Shown: positions 20,614 to 30,372 of the stretch, piece by piece
Layout: every line of letters begins with the position of its first letter
Numbering within the stretch: the first letter of the stretch is position 1
Translations under genes and position numbers: made by a program
Assembly: GCA_024305745.1 (NCBI GenBank)
Contig: JAHRBS010000014.1
Location: forward strand, 2,549,501 to 2,613,500
Direction of reading: 5' to 3'
Source of the DNA: Polyporus tsugae
Lineage: Eukaryota; Basidiomycota; Agaricomycetes; Polyporales; Polyporaceae
Length of the DNA stretch: 64,000 nucleotides
Notes under the pieces: generated by a model
Told to the model about the DNA's origin: nothing
Databases searched by the model: none
What the model saw: the letters and a program-made list of their open reading frames with translations, nothing else

Positions 20614-22788
20614 TCAAATCGCGAACAGCTCCGTATGCAATCCCACCCCGCCCAGCTCGACGCCCCTCGTCAAACTCACCCTCGCGACGGCATTGTGCGC
20701 CTCCCGAGTCAGCGACTCCGGACCCGCAGCACACACCCCCACTCCGCCGCCCAGCCCGACCCACCGCAGTCTCGCCGACCCAGGCAAGGGATGCGCGCAC
20801 TCGTCCGTCTCGAGCGACCTGTTGTCCGACTCCTCCTCGCAAGGCTCCAAGTCGGACTTGCGCCAGGACGATGCGGATGGGGGCGGGGGCGTGACGAGGT
20901 CGCGCAGGAGGCCCGTCACGGACGGACGCGTGCAGATCGTGACGTCCATGTTCGGGATCGGAGGAACAGCTTCGGGATTGCAGAGGCAGGTGACGTAGAC
21001 GGAGATATGCAGGTCGAGCGACGTGCCCGCGACGGTCGTCGCGAGGTCCATCAGCATCGGCGCGAACCAGTGGATCGCACCTGGGATACGGATACGGGTG
21101 GTGTGTCAGCCAACCAACCAACATAGCAGCAGAATGGGGAGAGGGCAGGAGGAAGGGATGGAACGTACCGTACGAGCGGACACACCACGCGAACTCGATG
21201 CGGCGCGTCTTCTCGCCGTTAGGCCGGCCGAGCTTGACGCATCGCGCCGCGATGTCGTCGAGCATTCCGAGCGTGAAGGTTACCCCAGACCCGCCCGACA
21301 CGAGTAGAACGCTCTCGTACTCCCCAAGGTCGATGCTCGAGCCGCCGTACGGGCCATCGATCATCACGTGGATGGGTACGCCCAGCTGCTCGTCCTTCTC
21401 TCCCACGCGTCCACGCTCTTGTTCCGCAAGCGCGTACTGGTTGAGGTGGCGTGTCCAGTCGCCGACAGCGCGTGCGGCCAGGGTCATCGTGCCACCTGGA
21501 ACGCATGAGGAGGAAGAGGGCGCGTTGACGACGGTGAGCGGGTGGGACTCGAAGATGCGGCCGGAGAAGAAGACGCGGAGGCGGACGTGCTGGCCGGCGA
21601 CCCAGCCGTCGTCGCAGTCGTGCACATGGATCAAGGTCATATTGCTGTCGACCGGAACGAGAGTTGCGTCCTTGATGCGGTAGCGGAACATGCGCAGGAG
21701 TATGTCCAAACCGTAGAATGCCAAGGGCGGGAATATCCACGGAGTGGCGTAGATCGTGTGGTAACAAACCGTGATGAAGAAAGCGACGTATCCCAGGACG
21801 CTGGATGGTGTCCGTCAGCAGAAAACATGACACGTACAGAAGGCAGTACTCACTGGATTACGAAGAATGACTGGTAAAAGAACCTTCGAACAGGGCGGAA
21901 TGAGGTGAGGACGAGCACGCAAAGGACGCCGTAGGCTGCGACGCCGGATGTTTCCTTCTGCTGCCCCAGGATAGGAAGCCCGAAAATGAGGTGATTGTTG
22001 ATCCATAGCGCTCCGTGAACGGTGGCGCCAATGAACATCCCACGTCCGGCCCACCGGTGGATGTAGTTGAGCTTCTCGTAACCGTGTCCAGGGCCGAGAA
22101 GCAGAGAAAGGATCGAGTTCTTCGTCGCAAATAGGAAGACGATAGGGAACTGGGCGAGAGCCAAGAAGCCTACGAACCGCAATCAGTAACTGGGTCCGAA
22201 GGACTGACAAGTACCATAGATGGCAACTCACCCGCGCGGTTAGGGTTGTCGATAAGAGGGACGTGCATCGTGATGCATGCAATGACCAAAGTCAGATACG
22301 CAGCGATCACAATCACTGTCAACGAACGATGAGCGGACACGAGTAGCATGCAAGGCAGACAGAAGATAAGAACGTACTCTGCCCCAAATCAAGCTCAATA
22401 CCAGGCAGGCTCCAGAGCGTCGCTGACCACAGGGTGTCCCCAATGCCAGAGAGCCTCCGCCGTGACCGTGGAGGTTCAACCTCCGTGGTCCCTGCGGGAG
22501 CATAGCTCCGAGCCTTGGTGTTCTCAGTTACGCCGCTGATGAGCCCACGGAACAAGCGCCCCGTCTTGAAGGCTCGTGCGATGTGTGGGATGGAGACGAG
22601 TGCGGCGAGACCGATGCCAGCAGCCCAGATGATGGAGAATTTACGTTGCCATTGGGGGTCGACTACGTATGAGCTACATTACGATGTAGACCGTTAGCGA
22701 TGAAACCAAGGGTAAATGTCGGGAAGAAACCCTACTTGTACTGCTGCAACTCGGTAGGAATGACGGGGGGAGCCCCAAAGTCGCTCAT
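20614..22788 (-). CDS. Ferric reductase / NADPH oxidase-like transmembrane reductase (FRE family)
   Basis: Plasma-membrane enzyme that passes electrons from NADPH through FAD and two hemes to reduce Fe(III) or Cu(II) before uptake. The start is MSDFGAPPVIPTELQQYK at 22788, and an intron follows. Multiple helices follow (FSIIWAAGIGLAALVSIP, VIVIAAYLTLVIACITM, ALAQFPIVFLFATK). Heme ligands come as two His pairs 14 residues apart: YIHRWAGRGMFIGATVHG, and a second pair whose first His codon is split by an intron (about 21869-21803) before VLGYVAFFITVCYH. The FAD motif is ESHPLTVVN. The NADPH motif is LVSGGSGVTFTLG, and the C-terminal nucleotide domain (HISVYVTCLC, VTICTRPSV) ends at 20614. It is divergent from the CTR copper transporter at 23299, suggesting shared metal control. 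Confidence 0.92.
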
Positions 22789-23298
22789 GGCGCAAGTCGT
22801 GGGGCTGAAAACCAGCAGATAAATGGCGAATACATATAACTGAGGAATGCAGAAACTTACGGGGCGTGAGGGAGTTCGGAGTCGTGGTTGTCTCCAAGCC
22901 GAGGAGGGAGGCCCAGGGACCTAAGCTACGCACCCGTACTTGCTCGGGCCAAACAGAGACGAAAAATCTTTTCACCTACATTCTCAGGCAATTGGCGCCG
23001 ACTGGGAAGGTGCGACTCGTGGTGAAAAAGATTTTTCTCCTCCTCATCAGCTTGCTAACTTCGTCTTCACTCTTTCGTCAGATTTTCATGCTGCATGCCT
23101 GCCGATATGCCTGGCTTTCCAAAAGCTCGTCAAGTCCTGGATAAGAGGACCTGGAACGCAGTACATGCTTGGCTATTTAATAGTGGTTGATGGTTCTGGT
23201 TGAACTCGAGACTCTTATCTCCTCAACTCCCTCTCGGTTCGGCTTCCATCGTACCAGCGGTACTCCGTCGCACGTCCTTCTCACTTCATCTCCACCAA
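22789..23298. promoter_or_regulatory. Shared divergent promoter of ferric reductase and CTR transporter
   Basis: 510 bp separates the two start codons. A TATTTAAT stretch near 23169-23176 is about 125 bp upstream of the CTR start. GATA-core sequences occur at about 22817 (CAGATAA) and about 23139 (GGATAAG), which could bind GATA-type iron regulators. I did not find an exact TTTGCTC copper element. Co-regulation is inference from the arrangement. Confidence 0.45.
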
Positions 23299-24127
23299 AT
23301 GGACATGTCTATGGCTTCGATGTCGGCGACGGCCACGGCGGCTGTCGCCAGGGCCACGAGCACCGGCATGAGCATGAGCATGAGCATGGGAGGCAGCTCG
23401 TGTAAAATATCTGTGAGTCTCTCTCACGTCTTTCGGTCTTCCCGGTCTTCAGTGCACCGTTAGCGTGCTGGGGCGTTACCCCACGCATCCGAATGTTGTC
23501 GCTAAGCCCGCCAACGTTGTCCACACGCCGAGTCGCGTAGTGGGCGATTTGCCGCTCTAATACTGGTGATGCGACTGCCATACTGACCACTTCGCAGATG
23601 CTATGGAACTGGTACACCGTAGACAGCTGCTTCATCTCGACTAGTTGGCATGTCAAGAGCAAGGGCGCCTTCGCGGGCTCGTGCATCGGCGTCATCATCC
23701 TCGTCATCGCGCTCGAGGGCCTGCGCCGTCTCCAACGGGAGTTCGATCGCTACTTGCACCGCGCCAACGGCACGTCGTCTCCTCGGATCTACACGCAAGA
23801 GCAAAGCGATACCGCCAATCGCAAGGGGCTCAACCCTCTAGCCTCTGCCTTGGGTCGCGGCTCGCTCGTCGACCAGCTCAAGTTGTGGCAGCAACTCCTT
23901 CGCTCGGGTTTGTTCATGGTACAGTTCGCGGTGGGATACTTCGTCATGCTGCTTGCGATGTACTACAACGGTATGGTTTTGGAAGAGTCGCGCATCGTCA
24001 CTCACTGACAATGGTTTTGATTTTAGGGTACATGATCATTTGCATCTTTATCGGCGCTTTCCTTGGTGCTTCTATCTTCCAATGGGATACATATCACGCA
24101 ACGGAGTTGCGTTTACCTTTCTTGTAA
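23299..24127 (+). CDS. High-affinity copper transporter, CTR family
   Basis: Imports Cu(I) as a homotrimer in the plasma membrane. Three exons (23299-23412, 23598-23970, 24027-24127) close in frame to about 195 residues. The N-terminus is extracellular and Met-rich (MDMSMASMS, GMSMSMSMGG), giving the Mets motifs of the family. Exon 2 starts MLWNWYTVDSCFI, then the first helix (FAGSCIGVIILVIALEGL), a cytoplasmic loop, and the second helix containing the Cu-binding MxxxM motif (YFVMLLAMYYNGYM). Exon 3 completes the third helix (IICIFIGAFLGASIF). The tail after the last helix is short and lacks the usual His/Cys cluster. The gene is next to a ferric reductase and about 2.5 kb from a second CTR gene on the other strand. 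Confidence 0.9.
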
Positions 24128-24626
24128 CATGTTCCCGTTGATGCTTACTTGTGTCCCTAGGGGTCCCGAGACGCGCGATTCTTGCTGCAATTGATCGCGG
24201 GGTTACACGTTCATCCATCCAGTCTGCACCTACATAGTATATCTTGTACCCTACATATGTCGTGGACCGGTGTCATGCACTAGATACTGCTCAGTGATAT
24301 GTGTCAGATGCGCTGCGGCACGCGTGCATCGTCATCGCCCGTTTCAATTGGAGGATACGGATCAACTGCAATTCATACTTTACCACATGCCAATGGGGCT
24401 TCATGACTACATTGCGCTGTCGCACACTATCATTGCGACCATCAAGGTACTGCCGAATCGATGACATCCCTGGCAAACGGCAGAAGCCTCGTACAGACTT
24501 CGGTGCACCATGTTCCAGAGCCGTGCTGCGCCGGAGGCTGGACCTGAATGCGGCTTTCTACATACGTTCATCCTCTGCGGCGGACAGCGGCCCTGTTCCC
24601 CGCATTTACCCTGGCCCAAGAATCAA
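24128..24626. other. Intergenic region
   Basis: About 500 bp holding the CTR 3' flank and the 5' flank of the DJ-1-like pseudogene. No gene recognised. Confidence 0.5.
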
Positions 24627-25358
24627 ATGCCACCAGTTCGTCTCGCCATTACACCCTCCACTCTCTCTGGATGCCAGCTCACTAACGTTTCGCCCGCCCC
24701 GACAGCCCCAGATAAGTTCAGCATAGTCCTCTTCGGAGGCTTCGAGCCCCTCGACGTCTTCGGCCACGCCAAGGTGCTCCAAACGCTCTCCCGGACGCGC
24801 CCAGTCTCGCTCTAGCTCATCTCCAATGCCAACGACTCGTTGCTCGTCGCTGTGTCCACCGCGCCGCGCTCCGCAGCGATGAACCCGTACGACTCGTCCG
24901 CCTTCCAGTCCGCCATCCCCGGGCACAGGGTCGCGACCGTCGCGGGCGACCTCGAGGTGCTCCTCGTCTCTGGGGGGCTCGGCACGCGCGCGCGCGATCT
25001 GAATGCGACGATCGACTGGGTGCGCGCGACGTACCCTTCGTTGTATTCGCTCATCAGCGTGTGCACGGGCGGGTCGATAGTCCCCCGTGCGGGGGTGTTC
25101 GACGGGCGGCGCCCGACCACGAACAAGGTGTCGTGGAACCAGACGATCGTGTACGGGACGAATATCACCTGGGACAAGAAGGCGCGGTGAATCGATGACG
25201 GAAACGTGTGGTCGTCGGGCGGGGTGAGCGCGGAGATCGACGTGACGTTCGGGTTCATCGCCGATACGTGGGGCGAGGATATTGCACGGAGAACGAACCT
25301 AATCGAGCATGAGTGGAGGAACAACCCGAACTGGGACATCTTTGGATATGGGTGGTAG
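24627..25358 (+). pseudogene. Broken DJ-1/PfpI-family gene
   Basis: A single reading frame shows the family's opening (FSIVLFGGFEPLDVFGHAKVL), the region NPYDSSAFQ, and the nucleophile elbow SLISVCTGGSIV with the catalytic Cys. Then come GVFDGRRPTTNK and the C-terminal GVSAEIDVTFGFIADTWGEDIA, ending WDIFGYGW and TAG. Two in-frame stops interrupt it: TAG at 24813-24815 and TGA at 25188-25190. The TGA falls where the family usually has Trp (KAR-stop-IDDGNVW), so TGG to TGA is likely. The rest of the frame is conserved with no frameshift, implying recent inactivation or sequence error. Intact members are putative hydrolases, glyoxalases or chaperone-like proteins. The two stops are not near splice borders I can use to remove them. 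Confidence 0.8.
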
Positions 25359-25506
25359 ACAATCGCTGGTTTCTGAGTATTAGAAGCAGGGTATGGGTAC
25401 AACACCTGAGTTTTTCCTACATGAAACACATGAATGTCCATCAACTGTAAGAAATGAATCAGCAACGAATATCACGACCACAACGAACCACGCACCTCCA
25501 GACCGC

Positions 25507-26304
25507 TCATCCCGAACTTGACGCATCTCCATCCCTGCCAGCTTCCTCCTTCTCCCCCTCCTCCACCTCAGCCTTGAACTCCTCCCTTAGAATCTCCCTC
25601 GCCTCCACCAATGCCTTCCCCAGCAAGTTCAGCCCCCACCCCTCCCTCCCCTGCGCGTCGCTACCACACGTCTTCCTCGCCTTCTTCTCCCCCATCCCGA
25701 TCCCCCAGATCCGGTCCCGCGGACTCGCCTCGATCAGTTCACGCTCCCCTGTCCCGAACAGCTCGCGCCGGAGCTGAGGGTTCTGCCGGAACTTGTGCAG
25801 GGAGCCCTCGAGGACGATCCGCGTGCGCTCGCGCATCCACGTCTCATCGTCGAAGTTTTTCACCTTCCGCCCCAGCGCCTTCACCTCCTTCGGGGACGGC
25901 GCGCGGCGTGCACGCCCACCCGCCCCTTTCGCGTTCGAGTTCGAGGTTGTTGAAGGCGACACGGCCTTGGACGGCCGCGAGCGCGTGTTCCGCGTTGGGC
26001 CCGGGCCAGCGGCAGAGGGTGAGGATGGGGAGGGGGAGGAGGAAGAGCCCGGGAGGCCGACGACCCGCTCGAAGATTTCCCTGTCTCCAAACAGCAGCGC
26101 CTTCTGCGCCATCATCCAGTGCTCGGCCGTCGGGAAGTACACATCGCGCTCCTCTCCCTCCCTGGCTTCTTCTCCTTCTCCATCCCCTTGCGGCGCGGGG
26201 AGCGCGACGCGCACGGTGAAAGGCGAGGGGTACCACTGGCCCGCCCAACCGTTCGGACCGTCGGGCTTCCAGAAGAAGACGAAGTCGCCAGGGGTTTTCG
26301 GCAT
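25507..26304 (-). CDS. NADAR-domain protein (YbiA/DUF1768-like N-glycosidase)
   Basis: Single-exon gene of about 265 residues; the start MPKTPGDFVFFWKPDG at 26304 is preferred to an upstream ATG because it sits at the domain boundary. Family signatures in order: FFWKPDGPNGWAGQWYPSPF, VYFPTAEHWMMAQKALLFGD, EVKALGRKVKNFDDETW, SLHKFRQNPQLRRELFGTG, EASPRDRIWGIGMG, and GWGLNLLGKALVEAREILRE. A 50-60 residue Ser/Pro-rich insertion (about residues 95-150) separates the two halves and is absent from bacterial YbiA. NADAR proteins are linked to hydrolysis of damaged riboflavin intermediates and to ADP-ribose chemistry; which applies here is open. The C-terminus is acidic and Glu-rich. Confidence 0.88.
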   Translation of the reverse strand: MPKTPGDFVFFWKPDGPNGWAGQWYPSPFTVRVALPAPQGDGEGEEAREGEERDVYFPTAEHWMMAQKALLFGDREIFERVVGLPGSSSSPSPSSPSAAGPGPTRNTRSRPSKAVSPSTTSNSNAKGAGGRARRAPSPKEVKALGRKVKNFDDETWMRERTRIVLEGSLHKFRQNPQLRRELFGTGERELIEASPRDRIWGIGMGEKKARKTCGSDAQGREGWGLNLLGKALVEAREILREEFKAEVEEGEKEEAGRDGDASSSG

Positions 26305-26657
26305 CGTCGCCTTTCGTCGATTTGGTGTAGTGGTGAGATTTGTGAGTGGGAGAAGGAAGCTTATGGTGGGTGAATAACCCAAACGATGCTCAAGTTATGA
26401 ATATCCTCTGGGGGTCATCTCGAGTCACTAGCCTAGCGACATGCATGACGTGCACAGCCTCGACGACCTGCCAACGCGGCTCCGCACTGAGGGACGGCGC
26501 ACTCAATATCACCATACCCAACATATCAATGAGGGGAACGACATGATCGTTAGTCTCGTGAAATTCAATAGTACATCCTTGTCGTAACAATGTCCTTTCC
26601 GTCTAATGCATGTTCAACATGATAATGGAAGGGTGTGGAAGTGGGGAGAGCGTGGGG
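26305..26657. other. Intergenic region
   Basis: About 350 bp between the NADAR start and the second CTR stop. Contains both flanks. No gene. Confidence 0.5.
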
Positions 26658-27410
26658 TCAGTGGTGCCCAGCATGAGCGGCGAACCGCCCGAATAGCGCC
26701 TCTCCAACACCCAAACCGACCACGACGGATATGATGAAGGATGCCTGGAACGTCCTACGTGAACCCATGAGCATGCAACCCTAACAAGGGCAGTATCAAT
26801 GAATGCACGTACATGACGACAAGCATGATCGCGAAATGTATGAGCGCCTGGGCGCCATGAATGATTCCCCGGGAGATATCGTTGGCGGGTATGAAGGGTA
26901 GCCCTGTACGCAGGGCAGCCACGTCGCGGACGCGACCGGGCCAAGAGGTGCTGGACGACTTCTCGCCGAGGTTGACCCTGTCAGCCTGAACGATCTGCGC
27001 CCTGTAAACGGTGTCAGCGAAGTCGGGATAGACAGCAAGGGAAGTAGAGACAAAGCCTGCATGGAAGAGAGACGACGAGCGTCCCAAAGGGTGCCAAAGG
27101 AAAATACATACCGCTTGGACCAGTGCGCCTCCATCACCGACCGGGCAGCCGCAATCCACCTATCGACCAAGGCGAACAGGAATAACCCAATGCAGGTGCC
27201 CACCATCGCACCCTTGCTCGACGGTACCCAGCCATAGAACCAAAGAATGTCCCCAGGGGTGAAGTGAAGATACGGGATCATGCTGCCCGAAGCGAGGCTC
27301 ATCGCCCCGTCCATGGTCATGTCCATGCCATTGTCGTGAGCGTACACTCCCGACGCCAGCATCGCGCAGGCAGCCAGGGATACCCAAGCGATTGAACGGT
27401 AAGTAGACAT
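26658..27410 (-). CDS. Second CTR-family copper transporter
   Basis: The start at 27410 gives a signal-like first segment (IAWVSLAACAMLASGVYAHD) and a Met motif (GMDMTMDGAM). The CTR core PYLHFTPGDILWFYGWVPSSKGAMVGTCIGLFLFALVDRW follows. An intron of about 110 bp joins AHWSKR to AQIVQADRVNLGEK. Exon 2 carries the second helix (ALIHFAIMLVVM, with a Met pair), and an intron of about 58 bp leads to TFQASFIISVVVGLGVGEALFGRFAAHAGHH at the stop. The GxxxG-type third helix and His-rich tail are canonical. The product is about 200 residues. It differs clearly from the CTR at 23299, with a processed-looking N-terminus and an intact His tail, so the pair is not a recent duplicate. It may act on a different membrane. 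Confidence 0.9.
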
Positions 27411-27499
27411 GGAGGAAAGCCTGGAGGTAGATGGGTAAGGAAGGGCGGGGAAGGGTAAAGGAACACATGTGAAGAGGGTGTTTTGTGTACATTACGTAA

Positions 27500-28086
27500 T
27501 CAAGCCAAACATGCATAAACTTCCCAAACCCCCGCGCGTCGGTATGCACCATGAATCCCAACACAACTGACACCTTCGCTCACCCCGCTGTATTGGCTGT
27601 GCGGCTTTTGGGTGAACATGCCGATGATAACGTACGCGTTCGGGGGAGTGGGTATACGTCGACTTCGTGTCGCCAAGGTCTGCGTTCCGCCGCAAAGTCG
27701 GACAGATCGAATGTGACGTTGAAGTTCCCGAGTCAAGGTTGGCTCGGGGAAAACCTCTCACGGCCGACCGCACGGACCATGAAGACGTCAGGGATCTTGT
27801 TCCGTCGCAGCATTGGTAGGGGATCAGAAACTCCCAGGTGCGGACTCGCTGGAACCAGACAGAACGCAACGGCCCGAGAGGATCGAATAAAGCCAAGGAT
27901 TGCCCAGAGCACGAGGAACCCGGCTATCGATGGTGCCGCCACGAAATGGTGACCTGCTAAATGATGCCTAGGATCGAGTCGCTGCCGGTCGGTGGCGTGG
28001 CGTGGACCGCGAGGGTAGGTGAGAAGGGCAAAAGACGGCCGGACGAACGGAGGACCGTGTTGTTGAGCGAAAGGGGAGCCCACCAA
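27500..28086 (-). CDS. Hypothetical membrane protein fragment
   Basis: Two minus-strand segments look coding. One (about 27960-27735) has a transmembrane helix (SIAGFLVLWAILGFI) followed by RSSRAVAFCLVPASPHLGV. The other (about 27690-27560) reads TPPNAYVIIGMFTQKP in a different frame. The order resembles small single-helix proteins common in mushroom genomes, but I could not find a junction that joins the two in frame. Treat this as a tentative locus, possibly decayed. Confidence 0.25.
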
Positions 28087-28850
28087 CGCGCCTTCGAGGT
28101 GAAATAGACGCCTGGTGAAGCGCTAGAGCGACGGTGACCAGGCAGTTGTGCGCCGCGGAAAGTCGATGAGATTCCTGGAAACATAGTAAAACGGCGTAAA
28201 ACGAGCATACATACGTCTCGCGATGCATATATGCGCTTTCGTAACGGCAGAGGACCGACGCGGAGCTTCGTGAGGGTGTCCTCCCACTCGGCGCGGTGGT
28301 CATAAACAACAACGCACCTTCTGGTCCCACCTGGGTGCCTCTCTCTACCGCTCAAAATCAGACGAGTGATACGCCTCCAAAACACATCTTCCCTGCATCT
28401 AAAATCTTCGCCGGGCCATCGCCATCCCAGCCGAACGATTGTCGTAGTCTCCAAATCTGGTCGTCCGTATGATCAAGACGACATCGAGCTTGTTGAGGAC
28501 ACCTCCCGCTCGATGTCGTCCGATGAGCTTGCGAAGATGCACGTAAAGCGATCATGAGGGTAAGGACAAGGGGAGGACGGGCGGGAAGAAAAGGGAGAGG
28601 GGAGAGAGGGATGCGTGGAGGGGTGGGGGGAGAAAGAAGAAGGCGCGAGCTTGCGGCATTTTGGCGAGTGAGGCATTTCCCTCATTGGCTGAGCTCTCTT
28701 TCAGCGGAGATGCAATAGTTTGGGGGCCACAATTAGAGCTCCGCCCTAACTGCGCCACAACCCCAAGATGGCGCTCGGCGGGAAACTGACCCGCTCTTCC
28801 GAAAACGTCACTCTCACTCGTGTTCCAGTACCACAGCTTGCGCCTGGGGC
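28087..28850. other. Region without a firm gene
   Basis: About 760 bp. A plus-strand frame near 28460-28557 ends with SGRPYDQDDIELVEDTSRS, which is hydrophilic and could be a terminal exon, but no upstream exons are evident. The stretch 28560-28660 is G/A-rich and low in complexity. Confidence 0.35.
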
Positions 28851-29333
28851 GTGCTCGTCGCTTGCTCATCTTCCTCTTCGACCTCGACCACCTCGTCCTC
28901 GTCCTCGCCCATGTCTATTCCCCCTTCCCAGCGTTCCAACTCCATCAGCCATGCTACATCCCCCAAGTGGAGATCGTCCCTCTCGAGCCCCCGGAAGCAG
29001 AAGCCATCAGCCAGCGTCTCCGTCGTCTTTGCGCAGCCAGAACCAGGTGCAAGACTGGGGTCCGCTATCGACAGACTCCCTGTGGTCAGCGTAGACGACG
29101 CTGTCAGCGTGTACAGCGTCTCGTCCAGGAAGCGCGAACGGCTCAACTCCAATGCATCCAGTTTCGTGAGCCATACAGACCCGCGGAGCGACCGGGAAAG
29201 GGAGGAAGTGGAGCGGAAGCGTTCAAAGTTGAACCCCGATGTGTGCGATGATCCACCCCACGTGGATGGACGTACCACAGCGAACGGGGTGCTCCCCACA
29301 GATATTATAGGTATGTCTGTTCTCTTTTATTAG
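28851..29333 (+). CDS. Hypothetical Ser-rich protein (strand uncertain)
   Basis: Open frame of 160 codons; an internal ATG at about 28911 (MSIPPSQRSNS) may be the true start. The product is hydrophilic and Ser/Arg-rich (RSSLSSPRKQKPSASVSVV, DRLPVVSVDDAVSVYSVSS), typical of disordered fungal proteins, and its third positions are GC-rich. The antisense frame 29299-28814 is also open and ends in a Glu/Asp run, so the strand is not certain. No domain is recognised. A splice donor (GGTATGT) near 29309-29315 could end this exon. Confidence 0.35.
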   Translation: MLVACSSSSSTSTTSSSSSPMSIPPSQRSNSISHATSPKWRSSLSSPRKQKPSASVSVVFAQPEPGARLGSAIDRLPVVSVDDAVSVYSVSSRKRERLNSNASSFVSHTDPRSDREREEVERKRSKLNPDVCDDPPHVDGRTTANGVLPTDIIGMSVLFY

Positions 29334-30372
29334 CGACCATCTGTTCGAGAACTACCGTGTGGGTAGAATGGTCTGCATGAGTCCCATTCTGCCACATTAT
29401 CTACTCTACGTGGACACGAGGCAGGATGGCTCGGGGGCCCTGCATTCAGGCATGTCCACTCCAGCTTCCGCTGCGAGTAACTCCTTGAGCGGACGCAACC
29501 TCATTTGCGCCGACGATCATACCGAAATGGGCTCTTGATCCTGTGAGTGAAGGCTGGTTGTATGCGTATTGTCGTTTAAGAAGAGGATATATGCGTGGTA
29601 TTGAAGGCAGTTTTGGTAGTCTCGGAACCATCCGTTTTGGAACTCGTCCCCCTGGGCCCTATCCTCTCGTTATCCTCCGGTTTTCCTTTTCCTTTCTACA
29701 AAACGTCCGGCGAAGAAAGCTGGTCCCACGCACCGCGCGAGGACTAAGCAGCAAACTCCGGATACTGCTTTTGAGCATTGTCTCACGCATCACACTGGAG
29801 TGAGCTCGGGCAGCGTCCCCAGATAGCCACGCTCTGCCTTGAGACCCGTCGCGAAGAGGTTGCGCGGGAATTGACGCGTCGGGACCCGATCCCGCGGGAA
29901 ATGATTCTGGGACCCTGGGTCGGGGCTCAGGCGGGGAAGCCCCACCCGTCTAGTATTTTACCAGACGTTTTGGAACGCTTGCCTTCCCTCCTCGTTGCCC
30001 TCCAGGGATCCTTTCTCGGACGCCTTTCAAAACGGCCGGATTCGAGACTACTGATGAGCCATCGATTCTGCTGCGAATGGGATATGGGCTTGTGTGCGTA
30101 ATCAATTCCCAGCCGCTGTATAGTGATCGAGACCAACGTCTACACTGTGTCACACTGTGCGCGGGCGATGTATGAACACAGAGAAGCAGAGCGCAGAAGT
30201 TAGCATGTCTCGATCACAGTAGCCATGGCGAGACTCTCGTGCTACTATATCAGGCCCACGCGAGAAAACGGACGGATAGTCGCCCCAACCCCATCCCAGC
30301 CAAGTTAACTTACCATTTTTCTACCCAGGATCTGCGTCGAACCCTGTCGATCTTACCGAATCTCCGAAGCCC
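29334..30372. other. Intergenic region
   Basis: About 1 kb. Frames on both strands are short and without domains. The right half contains the 5' flank of the hydrolase gene, including a pyrimidine-rich stretch just before the start codon at 30373. Confidence 0.5.
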
